Assembly: GCF_900094585.1 (NCBI RefSeq)
Contig: NZ_FMAG01000004.1
Coordinates: forward strand, 558,001-622,000
DNA length: 64,000 bases
Origin: Martinezella multihospitum
Lineage (GTDB): Bacteria; Pseudomonadota; Alphaproteobacteria; Rhizobiales; Rhizobiaceae
Reading direction: 5' to 3'
Notes under the pieces: generated by a model
Databases searched by the model: none
Told to the model about the DNA's origin: nothing
What the model saw: the letters and a program-made list of their open reading frames with translations, nothing else
Shown: piece after piece, positions 1 to 9,898 of the stretch
How the letters are laid out: each line of letters begins with the position of its first letter
Position numbering within the stretch: position 1 is the stretch's first letter
Program-made: the position numbers and the translations under genes

Positions 1-1
1 C

Positions 2-886
2 AAGCTGGGCGCCACCATGACGGCCGTCACCGTCAACGGCAAGCAATACGGCCTGCCGCTTGGCGGCATTCTCTGGGGCCTTTTCTACCGCAAGGACGTT
101 TTCGCCGAGAAGGGCTGGACGGCACCGAAGAATTGGGACGAATTCCTGAAATTCGGCGAGGCGGCGAAGTCTGCCGGCATGACCCCCATCAGCATGGGCA
201 CGAAGGAACTGTGGCCGACGGGCGGCTGGTTCGACCACATGAACCTGCGCATCAACGGCCTTGAAAAGCATCTCGCCCTGATGGAAGGCAAGGTTCCCTA
301 TACCGACCCGATGCTGAAACCGGTCTTCGACAAATGGGAAGAGCTCATCAAGGCCAATTTCTTCTCCGCAAGCGGGCCGTCCTTCGGCTGGGAACAGGCG
401 GGCGCGGCTCTCGCACAGAAGAAGGCCGCGATGATGGACCTCGGAGGCTTCATCAAGTCCGCCTTCCCGGCAGGCGACGAGGCCCAGATCGCCTTTGCCT
501 CTTTCCCGGAAATCGTATCCGGTGTCGAACGCTATGAGGATTTCTCGGTCAACTCGGTGCATATCCCGGCCAAGGCGAAGAACCGGCAGGGCGCGCGTGA
601 TTTCCTTGCTTACTTTTATCAGCCGGAAAATCTCGGCGCATTCCTCGAAGCCGAAGGCACCATTCCGCCGCGCAACGACTGCCCTCCGAGCAAGGATCCC
701 TTGGTCAACATCGCCGTGGAGTCGCTCAAGACCGTGAAGGGAACGTCGCAATATTATGACCGCGACACCGACCCGGACATGGCGCAGGACGGCATGAAGG
801 GCTTCCAGGAATTCACGGTCAAGCCCGAGCGGCGCGACCAGATCCTGGCGCGTCTCGAAAAGACCCGCGCGCGCATTTTCAAATAG
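2..886 (+). CDS. Sugar ABC transporter substrate-binding protein (5' end outside window)
   Basis: This is the C-terminal 294 residues of a family 1 extracellular solute-binding protein. The frame is already open at base 2 and the first ATG at 17 is internal, because the sequence before it is coding-like. The blocks YGLPLGGILWGLFYRKDVF and GWTAPKNWDEF are typical of the sugar-binding type. It should capture an oligosaccharide or galactoside in the periplasm for the two permeases and ATPase downstream. The GH42 beta-galactosidase at the end of the operon suggests a beta-galactoside substrate, which is inference. Confidence 0.85.
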   Translation, partial: KLGATMTAVTVNGKQYGLPLGGILWGLFYRKDVFAEKGWTAPKNWDEFLKFGEAAKSAGMTPISMGTKELWPTGGWFDHMNLRINGLEKHLALMEGKVPYTDPMLKPVFDKWEELIKANFFSASGPSFGWEQAGAALAQKKAAMMDLGGFIKSAFPAGDEAQIAFASFPEIVSGVERYEDFSVNSVHIPAKAKNRQGARDFLAYFYQPENLGAFLEAEGTIPPRNDCPPSKDPLVNIAVESLKTVKGTSQYYDRDTDPDMAQDGMKGFQEFTVKPERRDQILARLEKTRARIFK

Positions 887-1002
887 TCCTCCCGGACCAA
901 GGCGCGGCGGGCATCGGCTTTAAGCCCTCACTCCGCCGCGCTGCCTTGAAAAACTCGCACCTTCCGACGTGCCTTGAATTATCGAACCAAGAAGTCTGAG
1001 CC

Positions 1003-1878
1003 ATGTGGAAAAAACACAGGAACTGGCTGACGCCTGTCCTCTTCATTGTGCCGGGATGCATCCTGTTCGGTACGATCATCATCGCTTCCTCGGTGGAATC
1101 GATCTGGATATCGTTCTTCGATTGGGACGGTGTCGGGCAGAAGACCTGGGTGGGATTGGCAAACTATTCCGAACTCTTTGCCGATCCGCAATTCTACGTC
1201 TCGCTGAAGAACAACATTATCTGGCTCGTCATGTTCATGGCGGCGCCGCCGCTCGGATTGGCGCTGGCGCTGCTCGTCAATCAACAGATCGCCGGCATGC
1301 GGATCTTGAAGTCGCTCTTCTTCATCCCGCTCGTGCTTGCGACGGTCACGGTCGGCGTCGTGTTCGGCTGGGTCTATGACCCGAATTACGGGCTTCTTGC
1401 CCTCATCTTCAGTCTCTTCGGTGCAACGGCGCCTGCCCTGCTTGCCGACGAGCATTTCGTGACCTTCGCCGTGGTCGCCGCCGCGCTCTGGCCGCAGATC
1501 GCATTTTGCATGGTGCTCTTTCTTGCGGGCCTCAACAATCTGAGTTCCGACATCATCGGGGCCGGACGTGTCGATGGCGCACGCGGCTGGAACATGCTCT
1601 GGCACGTCGTGCTGCCGCAATTGCGCCAGGTGGGTTTCATCGCCCTGGCCGTGACCGTCGTCGGTGCATTGCGATCCTTCGACATGATTGCGGTGATGAC
1701 ATCGGGCGGCCCCTTCGGCTCGTCGGAGGTGCTGGCCTACCAGATGTACGAGCAGTCGATCTTCTCCTATCGCTTCGGCTACGGCGCGGCGATCGCCACC
1801 ATCCTCTTTGCAATCATGATCGTTTTCATCACCTGGTATCTGCGCGTCATGGTGCGCATGGAACGGGAGACACGCTGA
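1003..1878 (+). CDS. Sugar ABC transporter permease (MalF/UgpA type)
   Basis: A 291-residue inner-membrane protein with about six hydrophobic segments; the first follows the basic start MWKKHRNW. The cytoplasmic coupling loop appears near residue 190 as GAGRVDGARGWNMLWHVVLP, the EAA-type loop of carbohydrate importer permeases. Its stop codon overlaps the start of the second permease (TGATG), so the two are translationally coupled and probably form the heterodimeric channel. It sits 116 bases after the binding-protein gene in the same operon. Confidence 0.9.
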   Translation: MWKKHRNWLTPVLFIVPGCILFGTIIIASSVESIWISFFDWDGVGQKTWVGLANYSELFADPQFYVSLKNNIIWLVMFMAAPPLGLALALLVNQQIAGMRILKSLFFIPLVLATVTVGVVFGWVYDPNYGLLALIFSLFGATAPALLADEHFVTFAVVAAALWPQIAFCMVLFLAGLNNLSSDIIGAGRVDGARGWNMLWHVVLPQLRQVGFIALAVTVVGALRSFDMIAVMTSGGPFGSSEVLAYQMYEQSIFSYRFGYGAAIATILFAIMIVFITWYLRVMVRMERETR

Positions 1879-2729
1879 TGTATCCTCGCCCCATCCCCGA
1901 AGAAAAGCCGGCGCTTCGCGGCCTTTATGCCGGCTTCGTCGGCCTGATCCTCATATTGTGGCTGCTGCCGCTCTTTGCGGTCATGTTGACCGCATCCAAG
2001 ACAGCCGATGAAATCATGGCCGGCAAATACTGGACATGGCCCGAGCACTTCAATCTCGTTGAGAACTTCCAGTCCGTCTTCCAGCAGACGAATATGTGGG
2101 GCTATTTCATCAACAGCCTCATCATCACCTTGCCTTCTGTATTGCTGGTTCTCGTGTTCTCGACGCTGACCGGCTATGTGCTGGCGCGCTATAATTTCCG
2201 CGGCAACGCCCTGCTCTTCTCGCTCTTCGTCGGCGGCAACTTCCTGCCTGCACAGATCATGATGATCCCGGTGCGCGACCTCATGGTCTCGGTCGGCCTA
2301 TACGACACCTATTTCGCGCTAATCATCTTCCATGTCGCCTTCCAGACCGGCTTTGCGACCCTATTCATGCGCAATTTCATCGCGGCGCTGCCCGATGAAT
2401 TGTTCCAGGCGGCACGCGCGGAAGGCGCCTCCCCCTGGCAGACGATGCGCCACGTCGTCATACCGCTGATGCGGCCGGCGCTCGCAGCCCTTGCGATCCT
2501 GATCTTCACCTTCGTCTGGAACGATTATTTTTGGGCGATCGTACTCACCCAGAGCGATGTCGTGAAACCCGTGACGGCGGGCTTGAACAATCTCAGAGGC
2601 GAATGGACGTCTGCCTGGAATATCGTGGCGGCGGCAACATTGTTCGTCGCCGTCCCCCCGGTCCTGATGTTCTTCCTGATGCAGAAGCATTTCATCGCAG
2701 GCCTGACCATGGGCGCCGTCAAGGGCTGA
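1878..2729 (+). CDS. Sugar ABC transporter permease (MalG type)
   Basis: A 283-residue permease. The start is the ATG at 1878 that overlaps the upstream TGA, although the frame stays open further upstream. The N-terminus runs into a hydrophobic segment (GFVGLILILWLLPLFAVML). The EAA loop is visible as ELFQAARAEGASPWQTMRHV, followed by VIPLMRP. It is the second transmembrane half of the CUT1-type importer. The ATPase gene follows after 39 bases. Confidence 0.9.
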   Translation: MYPRPIPEEKPALRGLYAGFVGLILILWLLPLFAVMLTASKTADEIMAGKYWTWPEHFNLVENFQSVFQQTNMWGYFINSLIITLPSVLLVLVFSTLTGYVLARYNFRGNALLFSLFVGGNFLPAQIMMIPVRDLMVSVGLYDTYFALIIFHVAFQTGFATLFMRNFIAALPDELFQAARAEGASPWQTMRHVVIPLMRPALAALAILIFTFVWNDYFWAIVLTQSDVVKPVTAGLNNLRGEWTSAWNIVAAATLFVAVPPVLMFFLMQKHFIAGLTMGAVKG

Positions 2730-2768
2730 CGCTTTCCGCACCGCGCGAACCGATTTGGAGTATCACTC

Positions 2769-3920
<1,152 letters not shown>

Positions 3921-3937
3921 AGAAAGCTTGTGATCTC

Positions 3938-6079
3938 ATGAAAGTTTTGGAAAGAAAGCCGCTCTCGGTCTGGCGGACGCTCAATCTCGACGGCTTCATG
4001 GTCGGCGTGCCGCATTATCCCGAACATGTCGACGAGAGCTATTGGGACCGCGACGCCGAACGCATGGCGGCTGCCGGTTTCAACACCGTTCGCATGGCGG
4101 AATTCGCGTGGCACATCATGGAGCTGCATGAGGATCATTTCGATTTCTCGCTCTTCGACAAGGCGATCGTCGGCCTGGCCAAGCACGGCATCAAGACCAT
4201 TCTCTGCACGCCGACGGCGACGCCGCCGCGCTGGCTGACGGCAAAGTACCCTGAAGTCCTGCGCGTCGATGCCAATGGCAGGCAGGCAAGCCATGGATCG
4301 CGCCAGCATTGCGACACGACGAGCCCGGTGCTGCGCCGGCACAGCCAGCGCATTACCCAGGTCATGGCCGAGCATTACCGGGACAATCCGCACGTGATCG
4401 GCTGGCAGACGGACAACGAGTTGAACACGACCACCTCCGAAAGCTACTCGCCCTCGGCACTCATCGAGTTCCAGAAGTTCTGCCGCGCAAAATACGGCAC
4501 GATCGACGCACTGAATTTTGCCTGGGGCGGCGACTTCTGGGCAACGGCGTACCAGACCTTCGAGCAGATCGTCTTCCCGCAGCCAATGAATCCGTCCTTC
4601 TCCAGCCCCGGTCATGTGCAGGACTATCACCGCTTCCTCGCCTTCGCGACGGCCCTCTTCCAGCACGATCAGGTGGAGATTCTCAGAGCCATTAATCCGG
4701 CATGGTTCATCTTCCATAATCTCGGCAACCTTGCTGATATCGATTTCCGCGGCCAGTTCGGCCAGGATCTCGATTTCATCGGCTTCGACATCTACCCCTT
4801 CCTCTATGACGAGATGCGTCGCGGCGGCGGCCATGCGATCACGCAGGCTTTCCATCTCGACCAATGCCGCGCCTATTCCGGCAATTTCATCGTTCCAGAG
4901 CAAGCCTCCGGCCTCGGTAGCCAGCCGGGCTTTTCCTCCTCCGTGCCGGAGCCCGGCGAGATGCGCCGCATGGCGATGACCTCGGTGTCGCGCGGTGCGG
5001 ACGGTCTGATGTTCTTCCGCTGGCGGCCGGCGCATTTCGGCGCCGAGATCTACTGGAACGGCATCATCGACCACGATGACGTCCCGCGCCGCCGTTATGA
5101 GGAAGCCAAGCAATTCGCGTCCGACATCCGCAAGATCGAGGACAAGCTGCTCGGCACGACCGTCCGTATGGATGTTGCCATCGCCGGGGCAGATTTCGAC
5201 AACCAGGAAGCATACAAGACCTACGCGATCGGCCTGCCAAGCCCGATGCAGGATGCAGCCCATCTGCACCGCGCATGCTATGAGGCCGGCATTGCCTGCG
5301 GCTTCATCCATCCGGAAGACGATCTCTCACGCATCAAGGCCCTTTATGTTCCTCATTGGGTCATGTGGAAGGAGGAGTGGTCGCCAGCCGTGGAGAAGTT
5401 CGTCGCCGATGGCGGCACGCTCATCCTGTCGGCGATGACCGGAACTCGCGACGACAACAATCACATCATCCGCACTCAGGCACCGGGCAAGGCGCTCTCG
5501 GAGCTTTCGGGCGTGCGTGTCTATGAATTCGGTCCTGTTTCCGCGCCAGGGGCGGATGGACTGTTCACCGGTTTCCGCGAGGGCGGCATCGGTAGCCATC
5601 AACCGTCGCCACGTCCAGCGGCAACCTCCGCCTCGCGCAAATACGCTTATACGATCGGCAATCGTCAGCTCGAGGCCGGGCACCTTTACGAGAAGCTGGA
5701 AACAACGGCGGATACAGAGACCGTTGGCCGCTGGTCCGATCGCTTCCTGGAAGGCACGCCAATGTTGACGCGCCGCCGGCATGGCCACGGTCAGGTCTAC
5801 TACCTCGGCACCTATCTTACCGCGCCGCTTGCAGAGGTCGTTCGCGAGCTTCTCGTCAGCAACGGTGTTGCCGCGCCGCTGGTGCAGGATCTGCCCGATG
5901 GCGTCGAAGTGTCACTGCGCGAGGGTGGCGGCAGGAGGCTGCTGTTCGTGCTCAATACCGAGCATGAAACGAAGATCGTCAATCTGCCGGCAGGTACCGA
6001 CCTGCTGACGGGCAAAGCCATATCGGGCACGACCGAACTTGCCGGCTACGGCGTATTGGTGATCGAGCAATCGGTCTGA
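3938..6079 (+). CDS. Beta-galactosidase, glycoside hydrolase family 42
   Basis: A 713-residue GH42 enzyme without a signal peptide, so it should act on imported beta-galactosides in the cytoplasm. The start MVGVPHYPEHVDESYW and the block GFNTVRMAEFAW are characteristic. The likely acid/base is E161 in GWQTDNELN and the likely nucleophile is E321 in FIVPEQASG. The length is normal for the family, with the trimerisation and C-terminal beta domains present (YYLGTYLTAPL). It begins 17 bases after the ATPase gene and is followed by a terminator, closing the operon. No regulator gene lies in the visible part. Confidence 0.93.
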   Translation: MKVLERKPLSVWRTLNLDGFMVGVPHYPEHVDESYWDRDAERMAAAGFNTVRMAEFAWHIMELHEDHFDFSLFDKAIVGLAKHGIKTILCTPTATPPRWLTAKYPEVLRVDANGRQASHGSRQHCDTTSPVLRRHSQRITQVMAEHYRDNPHVIGWQTDNELNTTTSESYSPSALIEFQKFCRAKYGTIDALNFAWGGDFWATAYQTFEQIVFPQPMNPSFSSPGHVQDYHRFLAFATALFQHDQVEILRAINPAWFIFHNLGNLADIDFRGQFGQDLDFIGFDIYPFLYDEMRRGGGHAITQAFHLDQCRAYSGNFIVPEQASGLGSQPGFSSSVPEPGEMRRMAMTSVSRGADGLMFFRWRPAHFGAEIYWNGIIDHDDVPRRRYEEAKQFASDIRKIEDKLLGTTVRMDVAIAGADFDNQEAYKTYAIGLPSPMQDAAHLHRACYEAGIACGFIHPEDDLSRIKALYVPHWVMWKEEWSPAVEKFVADGGTLILSAMTGTRDDNNHIIRTQAPGKALSELSGVRVYEFGPVSAPGADGLFTGFREGGIGSHQPSPRPAATSASRKYAYTIGNRQLEAGHLYEKLETTADTETVGRWSDRFLEGTPMLTRRRHGHGQVYYLGTYLTAPLAEVVRELLVSNGVAAPLVQDLPDGVEVSLREGGGRRLLFVLNTEHETKIVNLPAGTDLLTGKAISGTTELAGYGVLVIEQSV

Positions 6080-6094
6080 TACCAGCTGTGACGT

Positions 6095-6132
6095 CTCCGG
6101 CGCCGAGGATGAAACTTCGGCGCCGGAGTTTT
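6095..6132 (+). terminator. Rho-independent terminator after the galactosidase operon
   Basis: Two perfect 12-base arms, CTCCGGCGCCGA at 6095-6106 and TCGGCGCCGGAG at 6117-6128, enclose a 10-base loop and are followed by TTTT. It lies 16 bases after the GH42 stop and before the convergent shikimate dehydrogenase gene, so it may also terminate from the other side. Confidence 0.85.
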
Positions 6133-6164
6133 GGGATTGAGGCTCTTCAATCATTGATCGGCGT

Positions 6165-7034
6165 TTAGGCGCGCAGCGAATTGAAATGCTGCATCATACG
6201 CTCGGCCGCCGGGCGGATGCCGGTGAACAGTTCGAAAGCCTTTACGGCCTGGAATACCGCCATGCCGCCGCCGTCGAGAACACGGCACCCTGTCTGTCGG
6301 GCGCGTTTTACCAGCTCGGTCTCAATCGGGAAATAGACGATTTCCGCGACCCAAAGACGATCGGATAGGAGTTGCGCATCGAGCGGGAGCCCGGGATGAG
6401 CGGCCATGCCGGTCGGTGTTGCATGAACCAGACCATCAGCCGCATCCAGTGCCGCGGCAAGATCATGACCAATCGAGAAACGGCAAGTGGCATGCGCCGG
6501 CTGAAGCTGGTCGACAAGCGCCTGCGCGCGAGAAGGGTCGAGATCGAATATCTCTACGGAATGCGCGCCCATTTCAGCCACCGCATGCGCAACGGCAACG
6601 CCGGCACCGCCTGCGCCCAGCTGCACGACATGGTCGAGTGAAACCCCGGCCAGCCCGCGCCGGAAGCTTTCGGCAAATCCCCACCAATCGGTATTGTGGC
6701 CGATCCGGCGCTGCCCATCAAAAACGATCGTGTTGATGGATCGCAGCGCCTGGGCATCGGGCGAAAGCTTGTCCACCAACGCGACAGCCGCCTGCTTGCA
6801 AGGATGCGTGATATTGAGGCCGGCAAAGCCCTGCGCCTCGGCTTCGTCGACAAGAGCTGGCAGATCCGACACGGAAAGACCACGTGCATCCAGATCGATG
6901 AGATCGTAACGATAGGACAGGCCGCAATGCTCGCCTTCGCGCATATGCATGGCCGGCGTCAGCGAACGGCCTATCCCGGCACCGATTAATCCGACATGAA
7001 GTTGACGAGGGGCAATGGCGGCTTGAGTGTTCAA
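6165..7034 (-). CDS. aroE: Shikimate/quinate dehydrogenase family protein
   Basis: A 289-residue NAD(P)-dependent dehydrogenase. The substrate-binding serine/threonine stretch is GRSLTPAMH, the catalytic lysine lies in NITHPCKQAAV and the catalytic aspartate in NTDWWGF. The Rossmann motif is GAGGAGVAVA. The start is a TTG at 7034, chosen because GGGAGGA lies just upstream. Next to dehydroshikimate dehydratase and a shikimate-type transporter it is more likely catabolic (shikimate or quinate to dehydroshikimate or dehydroquinate) than the biosynthetic AroE. A palindrome about 55 bases upstream probably controls it separately. Confidence 0.88.
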   Translation of the reverse strand: MNTQAAIAPRQLHVGLIGAGIGRSLTPAMHMREGEHCGLSYRYDLIDLDARGLSVSDLPALVDEAEAQGFAGLNITHPCKQAAVALVDKLSPDAQALRSINTIVFDGQRRIGHNTDWWGFAESFRRGLAGVSLDHVVQLGAGGAGVAVAHAVAEMGAHSVEIFDLDPSRAQALVDQLQPAHATCRFSIGHDLAAALDAADGLVHATPTGMAAHPGLPLDAQLLSDRLWVAEIVYFPIETELVKRARQTGCRVLDGGGMAVFQAVKAFELFTGIRPAAERMMQHFNSLRA

Positions 7035-7084
7035 TCTTTCCTCCCGAGCAGCAAAACAAAGCCGTGCCGCTGGCTTATTTGCAA

Positions 7085-7104
7085 AATGTACGAACTAGTA
7101 CGTA
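7085..7104. promoter_or_regulatory. Palindromic operator upstream of the shikimate dehydrogenase gene
   Basis: The near-palindrome TACGAACTAGTACGTA occupies 7089-7104, with one mismatched pair. The 15 bases AATGTACGAACTAGT (7085-7099) recur exactly at 11391-11405, upstream of the transporter operon. The TetR gene between these two transcription units is the obvious candidate to bind both; this is inference. Confidence 0.7.
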
Positions 7105-7173
7105 AAGTCAATATGAGGCGTGATTGAGTGCAGTGGGAAGACGCCAAAGCCAATCCAATAACTCTGTCCCTCG

Positions 7174-7845
7174 TCAGGCCATTTCGGAGGAAGGATGTCT
7201 TAGAAATGCAAGGATCGCATCGACGATCAGAGATTTATGCCGCCTCTTCAAGGCTTCGGACGACAGGTCACGCTCGAAGATCGCCCCGAAAGTATGCCGA
7301 TTGGAAACGCGAAAAAAGCACTGGGCGCTGATCATCATATGCAGATCGACCGGGTCTACTCGGCGAACAAAGCTGCCATCGGCGTAGCCCCGTTCCAGGA
7401 TTTGCGTGATGATATCGATGATGGCGATGTTCATCTGCGACAGGACGACAGAACGCTTCATATGTTCGGCGCGATGGATGTTCTCGATGCTGACCAGCCG
7501 TACGAAATCCGGATTTTGGTCGTCATGATCGAAGGTACTTGCGATCAATTGCGCCATAGCCTGAACGGGCGGCATGTTTTCGAGATCAAGCTCGCTCTCC
7601 AGCGTGCGGATCTTCGTATAGGCCTGCTCGAGAACGGCAAGATAGAGCCCTTCCTTGCTGCCGAAATAATAGTAGATCATACGCTTGGACGTCTTGGTGC
7701 GCTCGGCGATCTCGTCTACGCGCGCGCCGGAAAAACCGGCTGCGACGAATTCCTCGGTGGCGATCTTCAGGATATTTTCCTTGGTCGCGTCTGGATCGTT
7801 CTTCCGCGTAAGACGCTCGATCTTGGCCGCTTGCGCTTTGGTCAT
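7174..7845 (-). CDS. TetR family transcriptional regulator of the shikimate module
   Basis: A 223-residue regulator with an N-terminal helix-turn-helix: ENILKIATEEFVAAGFSG, then VDEIAERTKTSKRMIYYYFG, a classic TetR DNA-binding domain. The C-terminal part is a ligand domain (PVQAMAQLIASTFDHDD). The ATG at 7845 is preferred because the upstream extension needs a TTG without a good ribosome site. It is the last gene of the transporter-dehydratase-regulator unit. It probably senses shikimate, quinate or a downstream aromatic and represses at the two shared palindromes. Confidence 0.85.
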   Translation of the reverse strand: MTKAQAAKIERLTRKNDPDATKENILKIATEEFVAAGFSGARVDEIAERTKTSKRMIYYYFGSKEGLYLAVLEQAYTKIRTLESELDLENMPPVQAMAQLIASTFDHDDQNPDFVRLVSIENIHRAEHMKRSVVLSQMNIAIIDIITQILERGYADGSFVRRVDPVDLHMMISAQCFFRVSNRHTFGAIFERDLSSEALKRRHKSLIVDAILAFLRHPSSEMA

Positions 7846-7928
7846 GCCTTGCCCGTCTTCCTGGGTCTGTCTCTGCCCATCATTGAAGATCAAAGCTTTA
7901 ACACAGGCTTCACGCCAATGGGGAGAGC

Positions 7929-9815
7929 CTAAAGTTTCGGCAGACCAATCGGTCGCAGATGCCGCCTCAGCGCTGCGATGCGAAAGATGGCGTTCGCCGC
8001 ACCATAGCCCCGATAGCCGCTGCGCTGGACGATTTCGAAGAAGAAGCCTTCGCCGTAAGTGGGGCTGTAAAGCTGGAAATATTCGCCGTGATCGTCGCGG
8101 TCATAGAGGATGTTGTGCGCCTTCAGGCGATCCGTGAAAGCCGGCTCCAGGCCAAATCTCGCTTCCAGATCGTCGTAATAGTTGGGCGAGATCATCAAGG
8201 TGGCAAAACCGTTCTCCGACAGGGCGGCTGCTGCTGCGAAAATATCATCGGTCGCAAAGGCCAGGTGCTGGATGCCGGAGCCAAAAGTCTCGGCGATGAA
8301 ATGGCCGGCGAGCGTGTTCCGATTTTCCGCACCGTTCAGCGTGATGCGCAAGGTGCCTTTTTCGTTTTCGACGACCTGGCTGCGGACGACGCCGGCAGGA
8401 TCGATAATGTCGACCATCGGCGTCTTATGCGCCTTCAATATCGCCGTGTAAAAGAGCAGCCATGTCAGCAGCTCCTCATATTTCATCGTTTGCGCGACAT
8501 GGTCTATGCCCGTCAGCCCGACGAGCTGCAAATCGGTATTGTCGTTGACCGGATCGAATTCGATCTCCCATATGCGGCCGAGCGCGCTCCTGCGATCGAG
8601 GAAATACAGGATGCCGCCACCAATGCCCCTGACACCAGGCATTTCGATCTCGCCGGGTGCCAATGGCTGTTCGAAGCGTTCGGCGCCAAGGGCCACTGCC
8701 CGCGCAAGTGCGGCCTCGGCATCATCCACCCACAATCCCATCGCATAGGCCGACTGCCCATGCAAAGCATAGGAGGCGCTGGCAAATCCGTCCGGATCGG
8801 TATTGACGACCAGATTGATATCGCCTTGCCGGAACACATCGACGCGCTTGCTCTTGTGGCGCCCGACATGGCGAAAGCCAAGCGTGCGCAGCCGATCTGA
8901 AAGACCGGGCGCCTCGGCTTCGTCGACGGTAAATTCGACAAAGGCAACGCCATCAACCTCGGCACGTGCGGGCATCGGCGGCAAGGTGAGGCTGCTGCTT
9001 TCCGCACGATGAACCTGGTCGCCGAGATAGATGAGCGAGCGCCGGCCATCGACGGCGATGGCGGTCGGCGAACCGCCGCGAAACTGGTCGTTGAAAATCT
9101 CCAGCGAGAGATAGCCGTCGTAACCCGTTGCAGCGACAGCCTTCATGAATTCGAGCACGGGAAGGTCGCCCTCCCCCGGCATGTTGCGGAAATGGCGGCT
9201 CCAATAGAGCAGATCCATGTCGATCAACGGCGCGTCGGCAAGCTGGATGATGAAGATCTTCTCTTTCGGGATCGACCGGATCGAATTGACGTCGATCTTT
9301 CGCGAAAGCGTATGGAAGCTGTCGAGAATGAGACCGATATTCGGATGATCGGCCCGACGGACGATTTCCCAGGCATCGCGGTGGTCGTGAATGTGCCGCC
9401 CCCAGGCAAGCGCCTCATATCCGACCCGCAGGCCGCGTTTGGCCGCCCTCTCGCCGAGCTCGAAGAAGTCGGCTGCGGCACGATCAATACCGCCCAGCGC
9501 CGCGGACGAGACATTCGAACAAACGAGAACGAGGTCGGTCCCCATCTCCTGCATCAGGTCGAATTTGCGTTCGGCCCGGTCGAAGGTGCGGCTGCGCAGG
9601 GGTTCGGGCATGCCTTCAAAGTCGCGGAACGGCTGAAAGAGCGTGATCTCCAGCCCATGATCCCTGACCATCTGACCGACCTGGCGCGGTGATTCATCGA
9701 AGGCGAGAAAGTCGTTCTCAAAGATTTCGACACCATCGAAACCTGCCTTGGCAATGGCCTGAAGCTTTTCCTTGAGGTCACCGCTGATCGAAACGGTCGC
9801 AATCGAGGTTTTCAT
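7929..9815 (-). CDS. quiC: 3-dehydroshikimate dehydratase fused to an HPPD-like domain
   Basis: A 628-residue two-domain protein. Residues 1-270 form an AP-endonuclease-2 type TIM barrel with likely metal ligands in YEALAWGRHIHDH, LILDSFHTL and YLSLEIFNDQF. Residues about 290-610 form two VOC modules like 4-hydroxyphenylpyruvate dioxygenase, with a metal triad in LTGIDHVAQT, GIQHLAFATDDIF and FFEIVQRSGY. This architecture is known from Pseudomonas QuiC1 and Corynebacterium QsuB, which convert 3-dehydroshikimate to protocatechuate. It follows the transporter gene by 83 bases. Confidence 0.88.
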   Translation of the reverse strand: MKTSIATVSISGDLKEKLQAIAKAGFDGVEIFENDFLAFDESPRQVGQMVRDHGLEITLFQPFRDFEGMPEPLRSRTFDRAERKFDLMQEMGTDLVLVCSNVSSAALGGIDRAAADFFELGERAAKRGLRVGYEALAWGRHIHDHRDAWEIVRRADHPNIGLILDSFHTLSRKIDVNSIRSIPKEKIFIIQLADAPLIDMDLLYWSRHFRNMPGEGDLPVLEFMKAVAATGYDGYLSLEIFNDQFRGGSPTAIAVDGRRSLIYLGDQVHRAESSSLTLPPMPARAEVDGVAFVEFTVDEAEAPGLSDRLRTLGFRHVGRHKSKRVDVFRQGDINLVVNTDPDGFASASYALHGQSAYAMGLWVDDAEAALARAVALGAERFEQPLAPGEIEMPGVRGIGGGILYFLDRRSALGRIWEIEFDPVNDNTDLQLVGLTGIDHVAQTMKYEELLTWLLFYTAILKAHKTPMVDIIDPAGVVRSQVVENEKGTLRITLNGAENRNTLAGHFIAETFGSGIQHLAFATDDIFAAAAALSENGFATLMISPNYYDDLEARFGLEPAFTDRLKAHNILYDRDDHGEYFQLYSPTYGEGFFFEIVQRSGYRGYGAANAIFRIAALRRHLRPIGLPKL

Positions 9816-9898
9816 TGTTTCATCCCGTTACTTGACGATTTTCAACAAACTCATCCGCGATCGCGACACGTTATCGCCATCAAGATCAGACGCGACGA

